From assembly GCA_002408445.1 (NCBI GenBank), contig DHSK01000166.1, forward strand, positions 1-12,428: a stretch of DNA of 12,428 nucleotides, given 5' to 3'. The DNA is from Syntrophomonas sp. UBA5288. GTDB taxonomy: Bacteria > Bacillota > Syntrophomonadia > Syntrophomonadales > Syntrophomonadaceae. A model generated the notes under the pieces. That model did no database searches. It had not been told where the DNA came from and saw nothing but the letters and a program-made list of their open reading frames with translations. Each line of letters opens with the position of its first letter. Within the stretch, counting starts at the first letter, position 1. The position numbers and the translations under genes are program-made. Of this stretch, positions 1 through 8,716 are shown in pieces.

Positions 1-989
1 CAGGTTATTATTTCCATAGTGCGATAATGGGTAAAACCAGGCTTATAAGGCCTTTTGCTTCTTAGGGCATCATACTGGTCGCAAATGGCTACTATTCTAC
101 CTTCCATTGGTATCTGTTCACCGATCAATCCCCGGGGATAGCCGGAACCATCCCAACGTTCATGATGGGTTAAGGCAATAGATTCGACCATTTGGATTTT
201 TTGCTGTTTGGATTGGGCAACTATGCTGGCACCGGTCAAGGTATGGTTTTTCATGATTTCAAATTCTGCTTTGGTCAACGGTCCCGCTTTGAGCAATATG
301 TTGTCATATATGCCTATTTTGCCAATATCGTGCAGTGGTGCGGCAAAGGCGATAGATTCGACAAAATCAGCCGGCATATTTAATTCCTGGGACAGAAGGG
401 GAGAGTATATGCCCAGACGCCTATTATGCAATCCGGAATCACCGTCTCTTAATTCCGCCGCCGCGGTCAGCCTTTGCACCACTTCGCTGCTTACTTCCTG
501 GACCATATTAAGGGCCTCGGTTAACTCGCGGGTTCTCTTTTCCACCGTTTCTTCCAGGTCTTTTTGATAATTTTTTTGCATAAGGGTGTACCTGGTCAAG
601 CGGATGGCTTTGTCCAGTACGGTCAAAAACTGATTCAGATCAAGTGGTTTCAAGATAAAATAATCCACCCCTAGATTGATAAGATCCAGCAAATAGCCGG
701 CTTCATCATGGGCGGATATCACAACTATTACCTGCCCGGGGTTTAAAAACTTGATTTGCTCTGCCATTTTGACCCCATTCATACCAGGCATGTTAATATC
801 GGTCAGGACCAGGTCGTAAGTGGTCTGTTGGTATTTTGCCAGACCGTCTTGTCCGTCTTCAGCGGTGGTGACACTGCTGAAAAGGGTAGAAAGCAGCCGG
901 GCGGTATTCTGCCTTAAATCATTATCATCCTCAACGTATAAGACACTTATTCCCTGTGCCGCTTTTTTAATTTCCCGGGCGTTGATCAC
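1..989 (-). CDS. HD-GYP response regulator (receiver + HD-GYP), 3' end cut by window edge
   Basis: The visible 329 codons encode a CheY-like receiver, then a coiled-coil linker, then an HD-GYP domain. The receiver (about residues 14-130) has the acidic pair D21/D22, the probable phosphoacceptor D64 in [11 protein letters not shown]92, and K114 in the KP turn. A charged linker covers about 135-165. The HD-GYP domain (from about 178) shows the HD pair H220/D221 in LHDIGKIG, and [14 protein letters not shown] at 275-288. HD-GYP proteins hydrolyse cyclic di-GMP to pGpG or GMP, so phosphorylation of D64 probably controls turnover of that messenger in the cytosol. The start is a GTG preceded by AAAGGGG at good spacing; a TGA lies directly before it in frame, so no longer N-terminus is possible. 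The gene follows the sensor kinase by 17 bases and is probably cotranscribed and partnered with it. The C-terminus lies outside the window. Family assignment is firm; the activity is inferred from motifs. Confidence 0.95.
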   Translation of the reverse strand, partial: MINAREIKKAAQGISVLYVEDDNDLRQNTARLLSTLFSSVTTAEDGQDGLAKYQQTTYDLVLTDINMPGMNGVKMAEQIKFLNPGQVIVVISAHDEAGYLLDLINLGVDYFILKPLDLNQFLTVLDKAIRLTRYTLMQKNYQKDLEETVEKRTRELTEALNMVQEVSSEVVQRLTAAAELRDGDSGLHNRRLGIYSPLLSQELNMPADFVESIAFAAPLHDIGKIGIYDNILLKAGPLTKAEFEIMKNHTLTGASIVAQSKQQKIQMVESIALTHHERWDGSGYPRGLIGEQIPMEGRIVAICDQYDALRSKRPYKPGFTHYRTMEIIT

Positions 990-1006
990 TCAAGTGCCCC
1001 TTTGCC

Positions 1007-3094
1007 TTAAAACGGTAGTTCAATAGTAAAACATGCACCATTATCCAGGTTTCTGGCAGTGAGTTTACCGTGACAATGTTCTTCAACTATTATTTTAGAC
1101 ATGTACAGCCCCAGACCGGTACCTACACTTGCACCTTTGGTGGAAAAATACGGCTCAAAAATTTTATCTATTATATCATGGGGGATTCCGCCGGCATTAT
1201 CAATTATATCCACCACCTGATAATTATTTTTTTCATAGCCATGGATAATTATCTGGGGCTGACTAGTCTCGTTTTCAACAAAGGCATCGGAGGCATTTTT
1301 TAAAATATTCATATATACCTGCATCAATTCATTGGGGTAGGTCAAAATTGGATTGGTAAAGGCATAGTCCTTGATAAGTTTGACATGCTTATATTCCAAA
1401 GATTTACCGATGATTCCCAAGGTACTGTTGATCACATCATTCATAATAACAGTATCCTGGGCGTTATCAGGTTTAAAGAAATGTCTGAAATCATTGATAG
1501 TATGTGACAGGTATTGCGCATGCTGGTTGATTTCGGCCAATAAAGCTATAAATTGTTCCTGATCAAACATGTCCAAATCGACCAAAACTTTCAGGTTGCC
1601 GGCCAGGGTACTGATGGATGACAACGGCTGGCGCCACTGATGGGCTATCATACCAATCATTTCTCCCATTGCTGCCAGCTTGGAATTCTGCACTAACAAT
1701 TGTTCCTGCTGTTTACGTTCCATGAATTCTTCCTGCAATTGAGTATTCAGGGCTTCCAGTTCATCAACCATATTATTTAAGACATCTTGTTCCTGACGCA
1801 ACTCTTTTTCCTGGTATAAGTGGCAATTTTCCACTTTGTTTAAACCGTTGAAAATGGCAATAGCCATCATCTGACACGAATTATAGCCACAAGCGGCACA
1901 GTTGCGGAAATCTCTTTCCTCCGCTTTGTGCATCTGAGTATAGATTTGTTTAAACTCAGCTGTGCTGGGGATCTTAATTTGATTGCGATAGGATAAATCC
2001 CGGTAATAATAGTCGAAATTATATTCAGCCAGTGCATCTTGTATAAATAAGGCTATTTGTTCTTCCTGCACCGCATCTCGGCTGGCTCTTTCAGCGCGGA
2101 TAGTCATGGTGGTTTCGATGTTATTGATGCTTTTGGCCCGGTTAATACAGCCGGCTCCCATATTGCAGCCTTTTTCGCAACTTAAAATATCAACCAGAAG
2201 AGGCAAGCCGGGCTGCCCTGTTTTAATATCGTTTTCAAGGTCGGAAAGATATTTTTCATATACCAGAGGACCTTCAATTTTACTGATAGCACTGCCCGGG
2301 GTGGTCTGGTAATGGTGTAAATAACATTCCTTTAAGCCGCCGGGAGTGGAAAAATTAGCGGCCATTCCGGCTGCAACGGTATTATCAAAATGACCGTCGT
2401 CCAGCAGGGACAAATTTATGTTACGGTCATTGAAAATTCTATCCAGGGATTGGTAGATGACATTATACTGTACCACTTTACTATCATGAAATTCACGCCG
2501 CTTGGCCAGGCAGGGAGAAATAAAGGCCAGACGGGCATCAGGATGCAAGGATTGCACATAAATGGCCATATCGTATACCGGACTGCCGGTAGGAGCCAGA
2601 TGTCCGATCAGGGCCGGGTGGTGTAATTCTATATAGCGGACAATAGCAGGGCAGCTGGAACCGATCAGAGGCAGCCTGGCCCGGCCTGAAGTCATTGCTG
2701 CATGATAACAGGCCACGGTTATTTCCGCTCCCAGTGCGACATCATACACCGCCTTAATTCCCAGAAGTTTTAAGCCGGTTATCAATTGAGGAAGATTATA
2801 ATTGCATTGGGCTGAAGGGGCTACCAGAGCTACGATTTCCTGATGGTCAAGATCCTCCACAAACTGAGCGGCATCATCAATGGGAAAACGGGCGCTTTTT
2901 TCCATATCTCCGCCATGGCTCTTGATGCAGGCATCTATACAGCGCCCGCAGCCTATACACAGAGCTGTATCGAATTTCACCACCTCACCGCTGCCATTGC
3001 TGCATACCTTAACCGGGCAAACAGCTATGCACTGGTGACAATTTATGCAATTTTCCGACTTAATTCCTATTACTTCAATTAGGTCATTCATCAT
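1007..3094 (-). CDS. Cytosolic Fe-S / [FeFe]-hydrogenase-like sensor histidine kinase
   Basis: This 695-residue protein has no membrane segment. In order it shows two ferredoxin [4Fe-4S] motifs (C16, C19, C22, C26 and C46, C49, C52, C56); a domain resembling the C-terminal large-subunit domain of [FeFe] hydrogenase (about 87-325); a second Fe-S domain with C399, C402, C407 and C424; a coiled coil (about 428-475); a HisKA dimerisation helix with H485 in AHQWRQPL; and a HATPase with N600, DNAGG at 632-636 and GTGLGL at 658-663. The four cysteines expected to hold the H-cluster [4Fe-4S] centre are present (C148, C195, C306, C310). The residue aligned with the catalytic proton-relay cysteine is serine (GSSCP instead of TSCCP), which favours a sensing role over turnover. 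The likely signal is redox state, H2 or O2; which one cannot be read from sequence. The ATG at 3094 follows AGGAAAG closely; ATG 3091 is equally possible, and a GTG at 3133 would add 13 residues without a good ribosome binding site. Confidence 0.93.
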   Translation of the reverse strand: MMNDLIEVIGIKSENCINCHQCIAVCPVKVCSNGSGEVVKFDTALCIGCGRCIDACIKSHGGDMEKSARFPIDDAAQFVEDLDHQEIVALVAPSAQCNYNLPQLITGLKLLGIKAVYDVALGAEITVACYHAAMTSGRARLPLIGSSCPAIVRYIELHHPALIGHLAPTGSPVYDMAIYVQSLHPDARLAFISPCLAKRREFHDSKVVQYNVIYQSLDRIFNDRNINLSLLDDGHFDNTVAAGMAANFSTPGGLKECYLHHYQTTPGSAISKIEGPLVYEKYLSDLENDIKTGQPGLPLLVDILSCEKGCNMGAGCINRAKSINNIETTMTIRAERASRDAVQEEQIALFIQDALAEYNFDYYYRDLSYRNQIKIPSTAEFKQIYTQMHKAEERDFRNCAACGYNSCQMMAIAIFNGLNKVENCHLYQEKELRQEQDVLNNMVDELEALNTQLQEEFMERKQQEQLLVQNSKLAAMGEMIGMIAHQWRQPLSSISTLAGNLKVLVDLDMFDQEQFIALLAEINQHAQYLSHTINDFRHFFKPDNAQDTVIMNDVINSTLGIIGKSLEYKHVKLIKDYAFTNPILTYPNELMQVYMNILKNASDAFVENETSQPQIIIHGYEKNNYQVVDIIDNAGGIPHDIIDKIFEPYFSTKGASVGTGLGLYMSKIIVEEHCHGKLTARNLDNGACFTIELPF

Positions 3095-3367
3095 TATCTT
3101 TCCTAATAGTATTTTATACAGTATAACTTCCACAAATCTTCCAGATTACCTTCTTTAATACAATAAAAAACAGAAAATGGTTTATGCAGAAAAGCTGAAA
3201 AAATGTGACCGACCCGCTTATAGTTCTTCGATGATAGTTATTTTTCTTGCTTTTATTTGCTGGTTTCTAAATTCATCTTCCCATCTTTATTCTGAGGGTG
3301 ATATTTTCGCTGAAGAATTATACTGTGACGTTATCACTGATCAACAATATTATTGTCGAATACTAGC
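3095..3367. other. Gene-free divergent intergenic region between kinase and cassette
   Basis: No convincing gene is visible on either strand. The stretch separates the leftward kinase from the rightward cassette and should hold the kinase promoter, but I could not pick one with confidence. A TATAAAAT on the minus strand lies between the GTG at 3133 and the chosen start, in a position compatible with a -10 box only if the leader is very short. The right half of the stretch is repeat copy A, listed separately. Confidence 0.5.
3253..3353 (+). repeat. Imperfect direct repeat, copy A (left flank of cassette)
   Basis: The core 3283-3347 matches 9253-9315 in the same orientation at roughly 85 percent identity by eye. 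There is one two-base gap, and nearly all substitutions are transitions. Weaker similarity extends left to about 3253 (TTATTTGCTGGTTTC against TTATTTATGGTTTC). In both copies a TATAAT box follows the core by about 44 bases, so the copies sit in the same place relative to a promoter. Possible readings are a duplicated upstream region, an old insertion footprint or a dispersed repeat of the genome. Confidence 0.75.
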
Positions 3368-3396
3368 TTGTAGTGTACGTTCCAGAGCTGTATAAT
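3368..3396 (+). promoter_or_regulatory. Probable sigma-A promoter of the helicase cassette
   Basis: TTGTAG (3368-3373), a 17-base spacer and a perfect TATAAT (3391-3396) form a good vegetative promoter directed at the broken helix-turn-helix gene and the helicase. Transcription would begin near 3403, leaving a leader of about 300 bases before the helicase start. The -35 box departs from consensus in its last three positions, so moderate strength is expected. Confidence 0.6.
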
Positions 3397-3426
3397 ATTG
3401 CCATACTGATCTATAGAGGCGAAACC

Positions 3427-3609
3427 ATGTAATAATATATCAGCGTAAAGGAAGCCCCGTTGAAATGGGGTATTTCTGTAAGGCGGGTACAGTTGCTGTG
3501 CAAGCACGAGCGAATTGAGGCTTATTCCGCCCTTGGCGATGTATAGGCTATATCCCCAAAATGCGCAGAAGCCTATAGATGGCTACAAGGCAGTAAAAAA
3601 GCACATTAA
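3427..3609 (+). pseudogene. Broken small excisionase/MerR-like helix-turn-helix gene
   Basis: One frame reads ATG, two stops, then ISVKEAPLKWGISVRRVQ, LLCKHERIEAYSALGDV, a TAG stop at 3544-3546, AISPKCAEAYRWLQGSKKAH, and TAA at 3607-3609. The KWGIS.RRVQ.LC...RIE pattern followed by G.VWAIP..A is typical of short Bacillota DNA-binding proteins of about 60-70 residues, in which tryptophan occupies the position of the TAG here. A single base change (TGG to TAG) plus the stops at 3430-3435 would inactivate it. The intact gene may have been the regulator of the downstream helicase, since it lies between promoter and helicase on the same strand. Identification rests on motif recall, not a search. 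The hairpins seen here are better explained as by-products of this former coding sequence. Confidence 0.65.
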
Positions 3610-3704
3610 AAATATCAGGATGCTATGAGCTTGTGCTCATTGTATAAAACGAGATGGAAAGACAGGAAAGCGATCTCGTCGTCTTCCAAAAAAGAGGTGC
3701 TTAC

Positions 3705-6700
3705 ATGGAATCCAAAGAGAAAGTAATTGCTTTATACAAATATATAAAAGAGCTTTGCGCGCTGAAATATCGAGTTGTTACCGATGTCAATGAACAAATT
3801 TGGACGCGCTATTTGAAAGATATTCCTGATGACCCCGAAAATATTGCAATTTTTTATCGGGACAGAGTGGAAGAAGAAGCGGATGACAACACTGTTTTGC
3901 TTACAGTGAAAAAACCGAATTTCCAGCGCTGTCAGGAGCCGCCTGATATTTTGAAAGCATGGTTGAAGCCGGGCTGGGATCGCTATGCAAATGAAGTAAA
4001 AGTAAAAAAGACTTCATCTGATAATGTTTCCCCAAATCCCGATGAAGAGCCGCCCGAGCAATTCAGCGACTCAGTGCAACGGATACAAGCCTTTAAAAAA
4101 TGGACTGCTCAAAGAACCGTTTGGGCCGAAAAGCAGCGTGCTATTAACAGGATACGGCGTTTCTTTGCCCAGTTGTTTGAACTATATACCGATTTGGAAC
4201 GTGATTCGGAAACGCTAGAATTGATGGCAGGCAACGGAATCGTAAAGGAAACAGGCAACGATACCATTAACCACCCGATATTGCTTAAACGTGTAAAGCT
4301 GCAATTTGACGCCAAAACAAATGTGATCAGCATTCACGATACGGATAGCGAGCCTGAGCTTTATGCATTACTTCTACAAGAGATGAGCGAAATCGATCAC
4401 GGTGCGGTAAAGCAGCTCAGCGAAGATTTGCATGAAAATTTTTATCATCCGTTGGATCGTAATGATTCTCCGGATTTTTTGAAAATTCTAACGCATCGGC
4501 TCTGCTCCGACAGCCGATTCATTGCAAATGAAAGGGATAAAATCAGCAGCGGAGATAGACTTATTACTACATTAGATCCTGTGTTTTTTATCCGTAAGCG
4601 CATTGATGGTACATTGAAAGCAATTGAGGATATCATTAAAAATATTGAGAACACTGGCTATGTCCCCGGACATCTCACGGATTTAGTGGCCGGAGGCATG
4701 GTTGAGATTCCTGAGAACAACCACGAACCAACAATAGAAGAACAGCTTGCTGCTTTAAACGGCGAAAGCCTACCGATTCTGCTCTCGAAAGAAGCGAACC
4801 GAGAGCAGCTTGAAATCGCCGAACGTATAGAACATTATAATGCTGTTTTGGTACAGGGACCTCCCGGAACTGGGAAAACCCATACCATTGCAAATCTACT
4901 CGGGCATTTTCTGGCGCAGGGAAAAAATGTTCTAGTTACCAGCCATACTAAAAAGGCACTTTCCGTGCTTAAAGAAAAGGTGCCGGACGAAATTAAAGAT
5001 CTATGTGTTTCGGTTCTGGATGATACCAATCAGGATATGGTCCGCTCTGTTGACGGCATTTCGGAATATATGTCGAGGCATACGGCAAACGAGCTAAAAA
5101 AACGGGTTGATTCGGGAACACGTCAGCGTGTAGCGATCATCAATCAACTTGCTGAGGTTCGAAAAAGAATTTATACCATTAAATATAGAGAATTTAAACC
5201 TATTGTGTTTAATGGAAACAGCTATTCCCCCGCAGAAGCTGCCGAATTTGTAAACGCCAACGCAGGAAAAATGTCATACATACCTGGAAAAGTTAAACTC
5301 TACCACCCATTGCCCGCTACTGTTGAGCAGCTTATTCAGCTTTATCGAAGCAACGCCGGATTGATGGAAGCGGAGGAGCGGGAGTTGGCCTGTGGCATTC
5401 CGTCCCCTGACAGCCTTTTTCCACCATCAGTATTTGCAAAGGAGCTGCACCAGGCCGCCGAATCCAGGTCCATAATTACGCAAATCGCGTCAGTACTAAA
5501 CCTTAAAATAGATATCCAACCGGACAAAAAAGCTGTAATTGTAAACAGCGGCTCTGGTGTTATTGTGATGATCCAAAATCCGACCGTGGAAACACTGGGA
5601 CAGCTCATACAATATGCAAACACTTTCAAAAGCGTTGACGGCTGGATGATTTATGCCGCTGTAGACGGCCGCAAGGGGGGCGGATACCGCCAAAGATGGG
5701 AGATGCTGGTTAGCGCTATTGAGGATGCAGCGGCTTATGCTGATTCTATTGTCACTCAAATGACCGGAAGAAACATTGAAATTGCCCCTGAAGCTGCAGC
5801 GATACACTTGCAATCGCATTTGCAACGGCTGATAGAAATTTTTCATAAAAAAGGAAAAATTTCAAAGATTGATTTATTGTTTAATAAGCCTTTGAAAACT
5901 TTGCTTTTAGGCGTCAGCATCAACGGGGCACCAATTATGTCGGAAAATGACTGCATGTTGGTGAAATATTATTTAACGCTTGAGGAAAAAAGAAATCAGG
6001 TTGCTTTGTTATGGGATGAGCTGATGTCCAAGCATGGCGCACCAGAATTTTTCTCACTAGACAACGAGCCTGAGCGAATCGGGCTACAGACCATTCCTAA
6101 TATTAAACGTTATCTGAACTGGTATCAAAATGAATACGCAAAACTGCTGCAGCTTATCAGGCAGGCCGGGCTGAATTCCGAAGCGATTTTTTGCGAATCG
6201 GAGATGGAGTCCGAGTTAACCCACACCGAAAAAATGCTCTGCACAGTTCACAAGATACTGCCACATTACATTGAACTGGCCAATCAGCTGATGGTTTTAT
6301 GCGGCATTGAGGAGCGCAAAAACCAGATGATCCGGACTCTGAACGAAGGAGAGCGCAGGCGTTCTTCTATCTGTAATTCGATGAGCAGTGCGGTTGAGCA
6401 TGGAGAAGCTGAAGTTTATGGGCGTTGTTACCGACAGTTGTCCGAGCTGTACGCCAAAAATTCGCTCAAAGCATCCCGTGAAGGAGTATTGGCTATCATA
6501 GCACCTATTGCCCCGGAATGGGCGGACGCGATCCGAAATCGCGCGGGCATTCACGGGAATATAGATTGTCCCCAAACTATCGAGGCCGCCTGGAAATGGA
6601 AACAGTTTGCGGGAATTATCGACTCTATAATCTCAGAACCCTTTGAAGAATTACAGCATAAAGCGGTTATGCTGGACAAAGAGCTGCGAAAGACCACCGT

Positions 6701-8702
6701 GAGAGTTGCATCCGACAGGGCGTGGCATCATTTGATGCTCCGAACGGAGCGCAACTTGAGTATGCGGCAGGCGCTGATGGGATGGAAACTTACGGTCAAA
6801 AAAATTGGAAAAGGAACCGGAAAAAACGCCCCGGCGCTAAAAAAACAGGCGCGGAAGTTGATGGCGGTATGCCAGAGAGCTGTTCCTGCCTGGATTATGA
6901 CGGTTAACAAGGCTATGGAAAGCCTTGACCCTGCCCGCAACTCCTTTGATGTTATTATTATTGACGAGGCTAGCCAATCTGATATTTCGGCGCTTGGCAT
7001 TGTGTATATGGCAAAAAAGATAATTATTGTGGGGGACGACAAGCAGGTCAGTCCAATGGCTGTAGGCGTGGATATCGACAAGATGAATGCATTACGTGAT
7101 ATGTACATTAAAGGCATTATTCCTGCTTGGCACCTGTACGACGCAAAGACATCTCTCTATGACATTGCTGGAACCACGTTCCAGCCATTAATGTTGCGTG
7201 AGCATTTCAGATGCCTTCCGGATATTATCGGTTACAGCAACAAGTTGTCCTATGAATATAAAATTAAACCGCTGCGGGATGCTGGGAGCAGTGTACTGTC
7301 TCCTCCGGTTGTAACATTTAGAGTAGATAACGGAATTCGAGAGGGCAGGCAGAAAATTAATACAAAAGAAGCAGAGACAATCGTGGCTCTGATGATGGCC
7401 TGCATGGAGCAAAAGGAATACAACGACATGAGCTTTGGCGTGATTTCACTTCTGGGGGATGAGCAAGCAAAAAAGATACAGCAAATCATTTTACAGAGAA
7501 TCGACCCGGCCGTTATTGAACAACGGCAGATCCTGTGCGGTAATGCCTCACACTTTCAAGGTGATGAGCGCGATGTGATATTTCTTTCTTTGGTCGACAG
7601 TAATGAGGGCGATGGTCCTCTTAACATGGCCGGTGAAGGTGCCGATCAATCAAGAAAACAAAGATACAATGTCGCTGCCAGCCGAGCCAGGGATCAGTTA
7701 TGGATAGTACATTCCCTCGATTATACAAGAGACTTAAAAAACGGCGACCTACGCCGTGATTTGTTGGAATACGCAGGAAACCCCCAGGCGTTTGCTCAAT
7801 TAGCAGAAAAAGTCGAAAGAGAAGCAGAGTCGCCGTTTGAGGAAGCCGTTGGCAAGGCGTTAGTCGCTTCCGGTTATCACTTGGTGCAGCAGTGGCAGGT
7901 GGGTGCTTACCGCATTGATATGGTTGTATTGTATAAGGGCGGTAGCGTTGCCGTGGAATGCGATGGCGAAACGTTCCACAGCGGTGATGAAAAAGTTCGT
8001 GCCGATATGGAACGCCAAGTAGTTTTGGAGCGGATAGGCTGGCGCTTTATCCGTATCCGGGGAAGCGAATATTATCGCGATCCTGATAAGACAATGGAGA
8101 GGGTCAAATATGAATTGAGCGAATACGGTATCTTTCCTGAAACAGTCTTGAATAAGCCCGCAGTGCAACCAGCATCAGAACTGCTCAATTGCGTAAAAAT
8201 CCGTGCAGCACAGATATTGGATGAATGGAACGCAGAAAACGATGGTATAACTACAAATGTTCCGAATAAAGCTGGTATTATTGTGATGCAAAAGCCGGAA
8301 AGTGTGATGTCTGCAAAAGAGGACGGCAAGATGTTTGCGCAAATAACGATTGCTCCAAATTTGCCGTCAGTAAAACTGCAAAATAAGGCGCAAAAAGAGT
8401 CAATAAAAAGAATTGAACAAGCACCTTCTAGTTCTGTCATCAGAGAAAATCAGAGAATTCATGTAGCACAAAAAAAACCAATACAGTCAAGAGGAAATTC
8501 TCTAGTCAATTCGCTTAAAGAAGCAGGCGTCAGGTACATTGATAATCGTACGCAGTCCGGAATCATATGGGTGCCTTTTTCTAATGAAAATAACAAACAG
8601 GTCGAGCAAATGCTCAGTAAATGTGAATTGCGTTATAGCTTTGAAAGGCGGGGCTCAAAAGCTACGGGCAACCAGCCGGCATGGAGAATTATGGCGGATT
8701 AA
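3705..8702 (+). CDS. Large SF1 (AAA_11/AAA_12, Upf1-like) helicase with C-terminal Vsr/MTES_1575-like nuclease
   Basis: The 1665-residue protein has an N-terminal region of about 350 residues without a motif I can name, then a split SF1 helicase core: Walker A GPPGTGKT (385-392), motif Ia TSHTKKAL (412-419), Walker B IIIDEASQ (1084-1091), motif III VGDDKQVSP (1109-1117), motif IV REHFRC (1165-1170), motif V GDERDVIFLSL (1286-1296) and motif VI NVAASRARDQLW (1322-1333). About 670 residues separate motifs Ia and II. Residues 1376-1473 form a PD-(D/E)XK-type nuclease of the Vsr/MTES_1575 kind (SPFEEAV, YRIDMVV with D1405, VECDGETFH with E1418, then RADMERQVVLERIGWRFIRIRG). The last 65 residues (GIIWVPF to QPAWRI) look like a small separate domain. 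All catalytic motifs seem intact. The expected role is ATP-driven nucleic-acid unwinding coupled to cleavage, probably in phage or plasmid defence; that role is inferred from architecture. ATG 3705 is chosen because AAAGAGGTG lies just upstream; ATG 3654 has no comparable site. Confidence 0.93.
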   Translation: MESKEKVIALYKYIKELCALKYRVVTDVNEQIWTRYLKDIPDDPENIAIFYRDRVEEEADDNTVLLTVKKPNFQRCQEPPDILKAWLKPGWDRYANEVKVKKTSSDNVSPNPDEEPPEQFSDSVQRIQAFKKWTAQRTVWAEKQRAINRIRRFFAQLFELYTDLERDSETLELMAGNGIVKETGNDTINHPILLKRVKLQFDAKTNVISIHDTDSEPELYALLLQEMSEIDHGAVKQLSEDLHENFYHPLDRNDSPDFLKILTHRLCSDSRFIANERDKISSGDRLITTLDPVFFIRKRIDGTLKAIEDIIKNIENTGYVPGHLTDLVAGGMVEIPENNHEPTIEEQLAALNGESLPILLSKEANREQLEIAERIEHYNAVLVQGPPGTGKTHTIANLLGHFLAQGKNVLVTSHTKKALSVLKEKVPDEIKDLCVSVLDDTNQDMVRSVDGISEYMSRHTANELKKRVDSGTRQRVAIINQLAEVRKRIYTIKYREFKPIVFNGNSYSPAEAAEFVNANAGKMSYIPGKVKLYHPLPATVEQLIQLYRSNAGLMEAEERELACGIPSPDSLFPPSVFAKELHQAAESRSIITQIASVLNLKIDIQPDKKAVIVNSGSGVIVMIQNPTVETLGQLIQYANTFKSVDGWMIYAAVDGRKGGGYRQRWEMLVSAIEDAAAYADSIVTQMTGRNIEIAPEAAAIHLQSHLQRLIEIFHKKGKISKIDLLFNKPLKTLLLGVSINGAPIMSENDCMLVKYYLTLEEKRNQVALLWDELMSKHGAPEFFSLDNEPERIGLQTIPNIKRYLNWYQNEYAKLLQLIRQAGLNSEAIFCESEMESELTHTEKMLCTVHKILPHYIELANQLMVLCGIEERKNQMIRTLNEGERRRSSICNSMSSAVEHGEAEVYGRCYRQLSELYAKNSLKASREGVLAIIAPIAPEWADAIRNRAGIHGNIDCPQTIEAAWKWKQFAGIIDSIISEPFEELQHKAVMLDKELRKTTVRVASDRAWHHLMLRTERNLSMRQALMGWKLTVKKIGKGTGKNAPALKKQARKLMAVCQRAVPAWIMTVNKAMESLDPARNSFDVIIIDEASQSDISALGIVYMAKKIIIVGDDKQVSPMAVGVDIDKMNALRDMYIKGIIPAWHLYDAKTSLYDIAGTTFQPLMLREHFRCLPDIIGYSNKLSYEYKIKPLRDAGSSVLSPPVVTFRVDNGIREGRQKINTKEAETIVALMMACMEQKEYNDMSFGVISLLGDEQAKKIQQIILQRIDPAVIEQRQILCGNASHFQGDERDVIFLSLVDSNEGDGPLNMAGEGADQSRKQRYNVAASRARDQLWIVHSLDYTRDLKNGDLRRDLLEYAGNPQAFAQLAEKVEREAESPFEEAVGKALVASGYHLVQQWQVGAYRIDMVVLYKGGSVAVECDGETFHSGDEKVRADMERQVVLERIGWRFIRIRGSEYYRDPDKTMERVKYELSEYGIFPETVLNKPAVQPASELLNCVKIRAAQILDEWNAENDGITTNVPNKAGIIVMQKPESVMSAKEDGKMFAQITIAPNLPSVKLQNKAQKESIKRIEQAPSSSVIRENQRIHVAQKKPIQSRGNSLVNSLKEAGVRYIDNRTQSGIIWVPFSNENNKQVEQMLSKCELRYSFERRGSKATGNQPAWRIMAD

Positions 8703-8716
8703 AGGAGACCAAATAC

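Noticed and set aside
3092..3133. GTG start at 3133 for the kinase.
   Set aside because: It has no good ribosome binding site, while AGGAAAG sits just upstream of ATG 3094/3091, and the extra residues precede the ferredoxin domain without adding a motif.
3544..3546. In-frame TAG, here and at 9111-9113, read as pyrrolysine codons.
   Set aside because: Both lie in sequences with additional stops or a frameshift and replace Trp and probably Glu/Gln, which is ordinary decay.
3433..3600. Possible structured RNA (CCCC/GGGG hairpin, TATAGGCT...AGCCTATA stem), reminiscent of a TnpB omega RNA.
   Set aside because: One frame gives a recognisable helix-turn-helix protein with nonsense changes, which explains the conservation better; the stems are short and scattered.
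3654..3704. ATG at 3654 as helicase start.
   Set aside because: No Shine-Dalgarno sequence; AAAGAGGTG is well placed for ATG 3705.
5342..5846. Long open frames on the minus strand inside the helicase gene, and similar ones at 6728-7117 and 8072-8440.
   Set aside because: They are antisense to an intact gene, resemble no family I know and lack ribosome binding sites that stand out.
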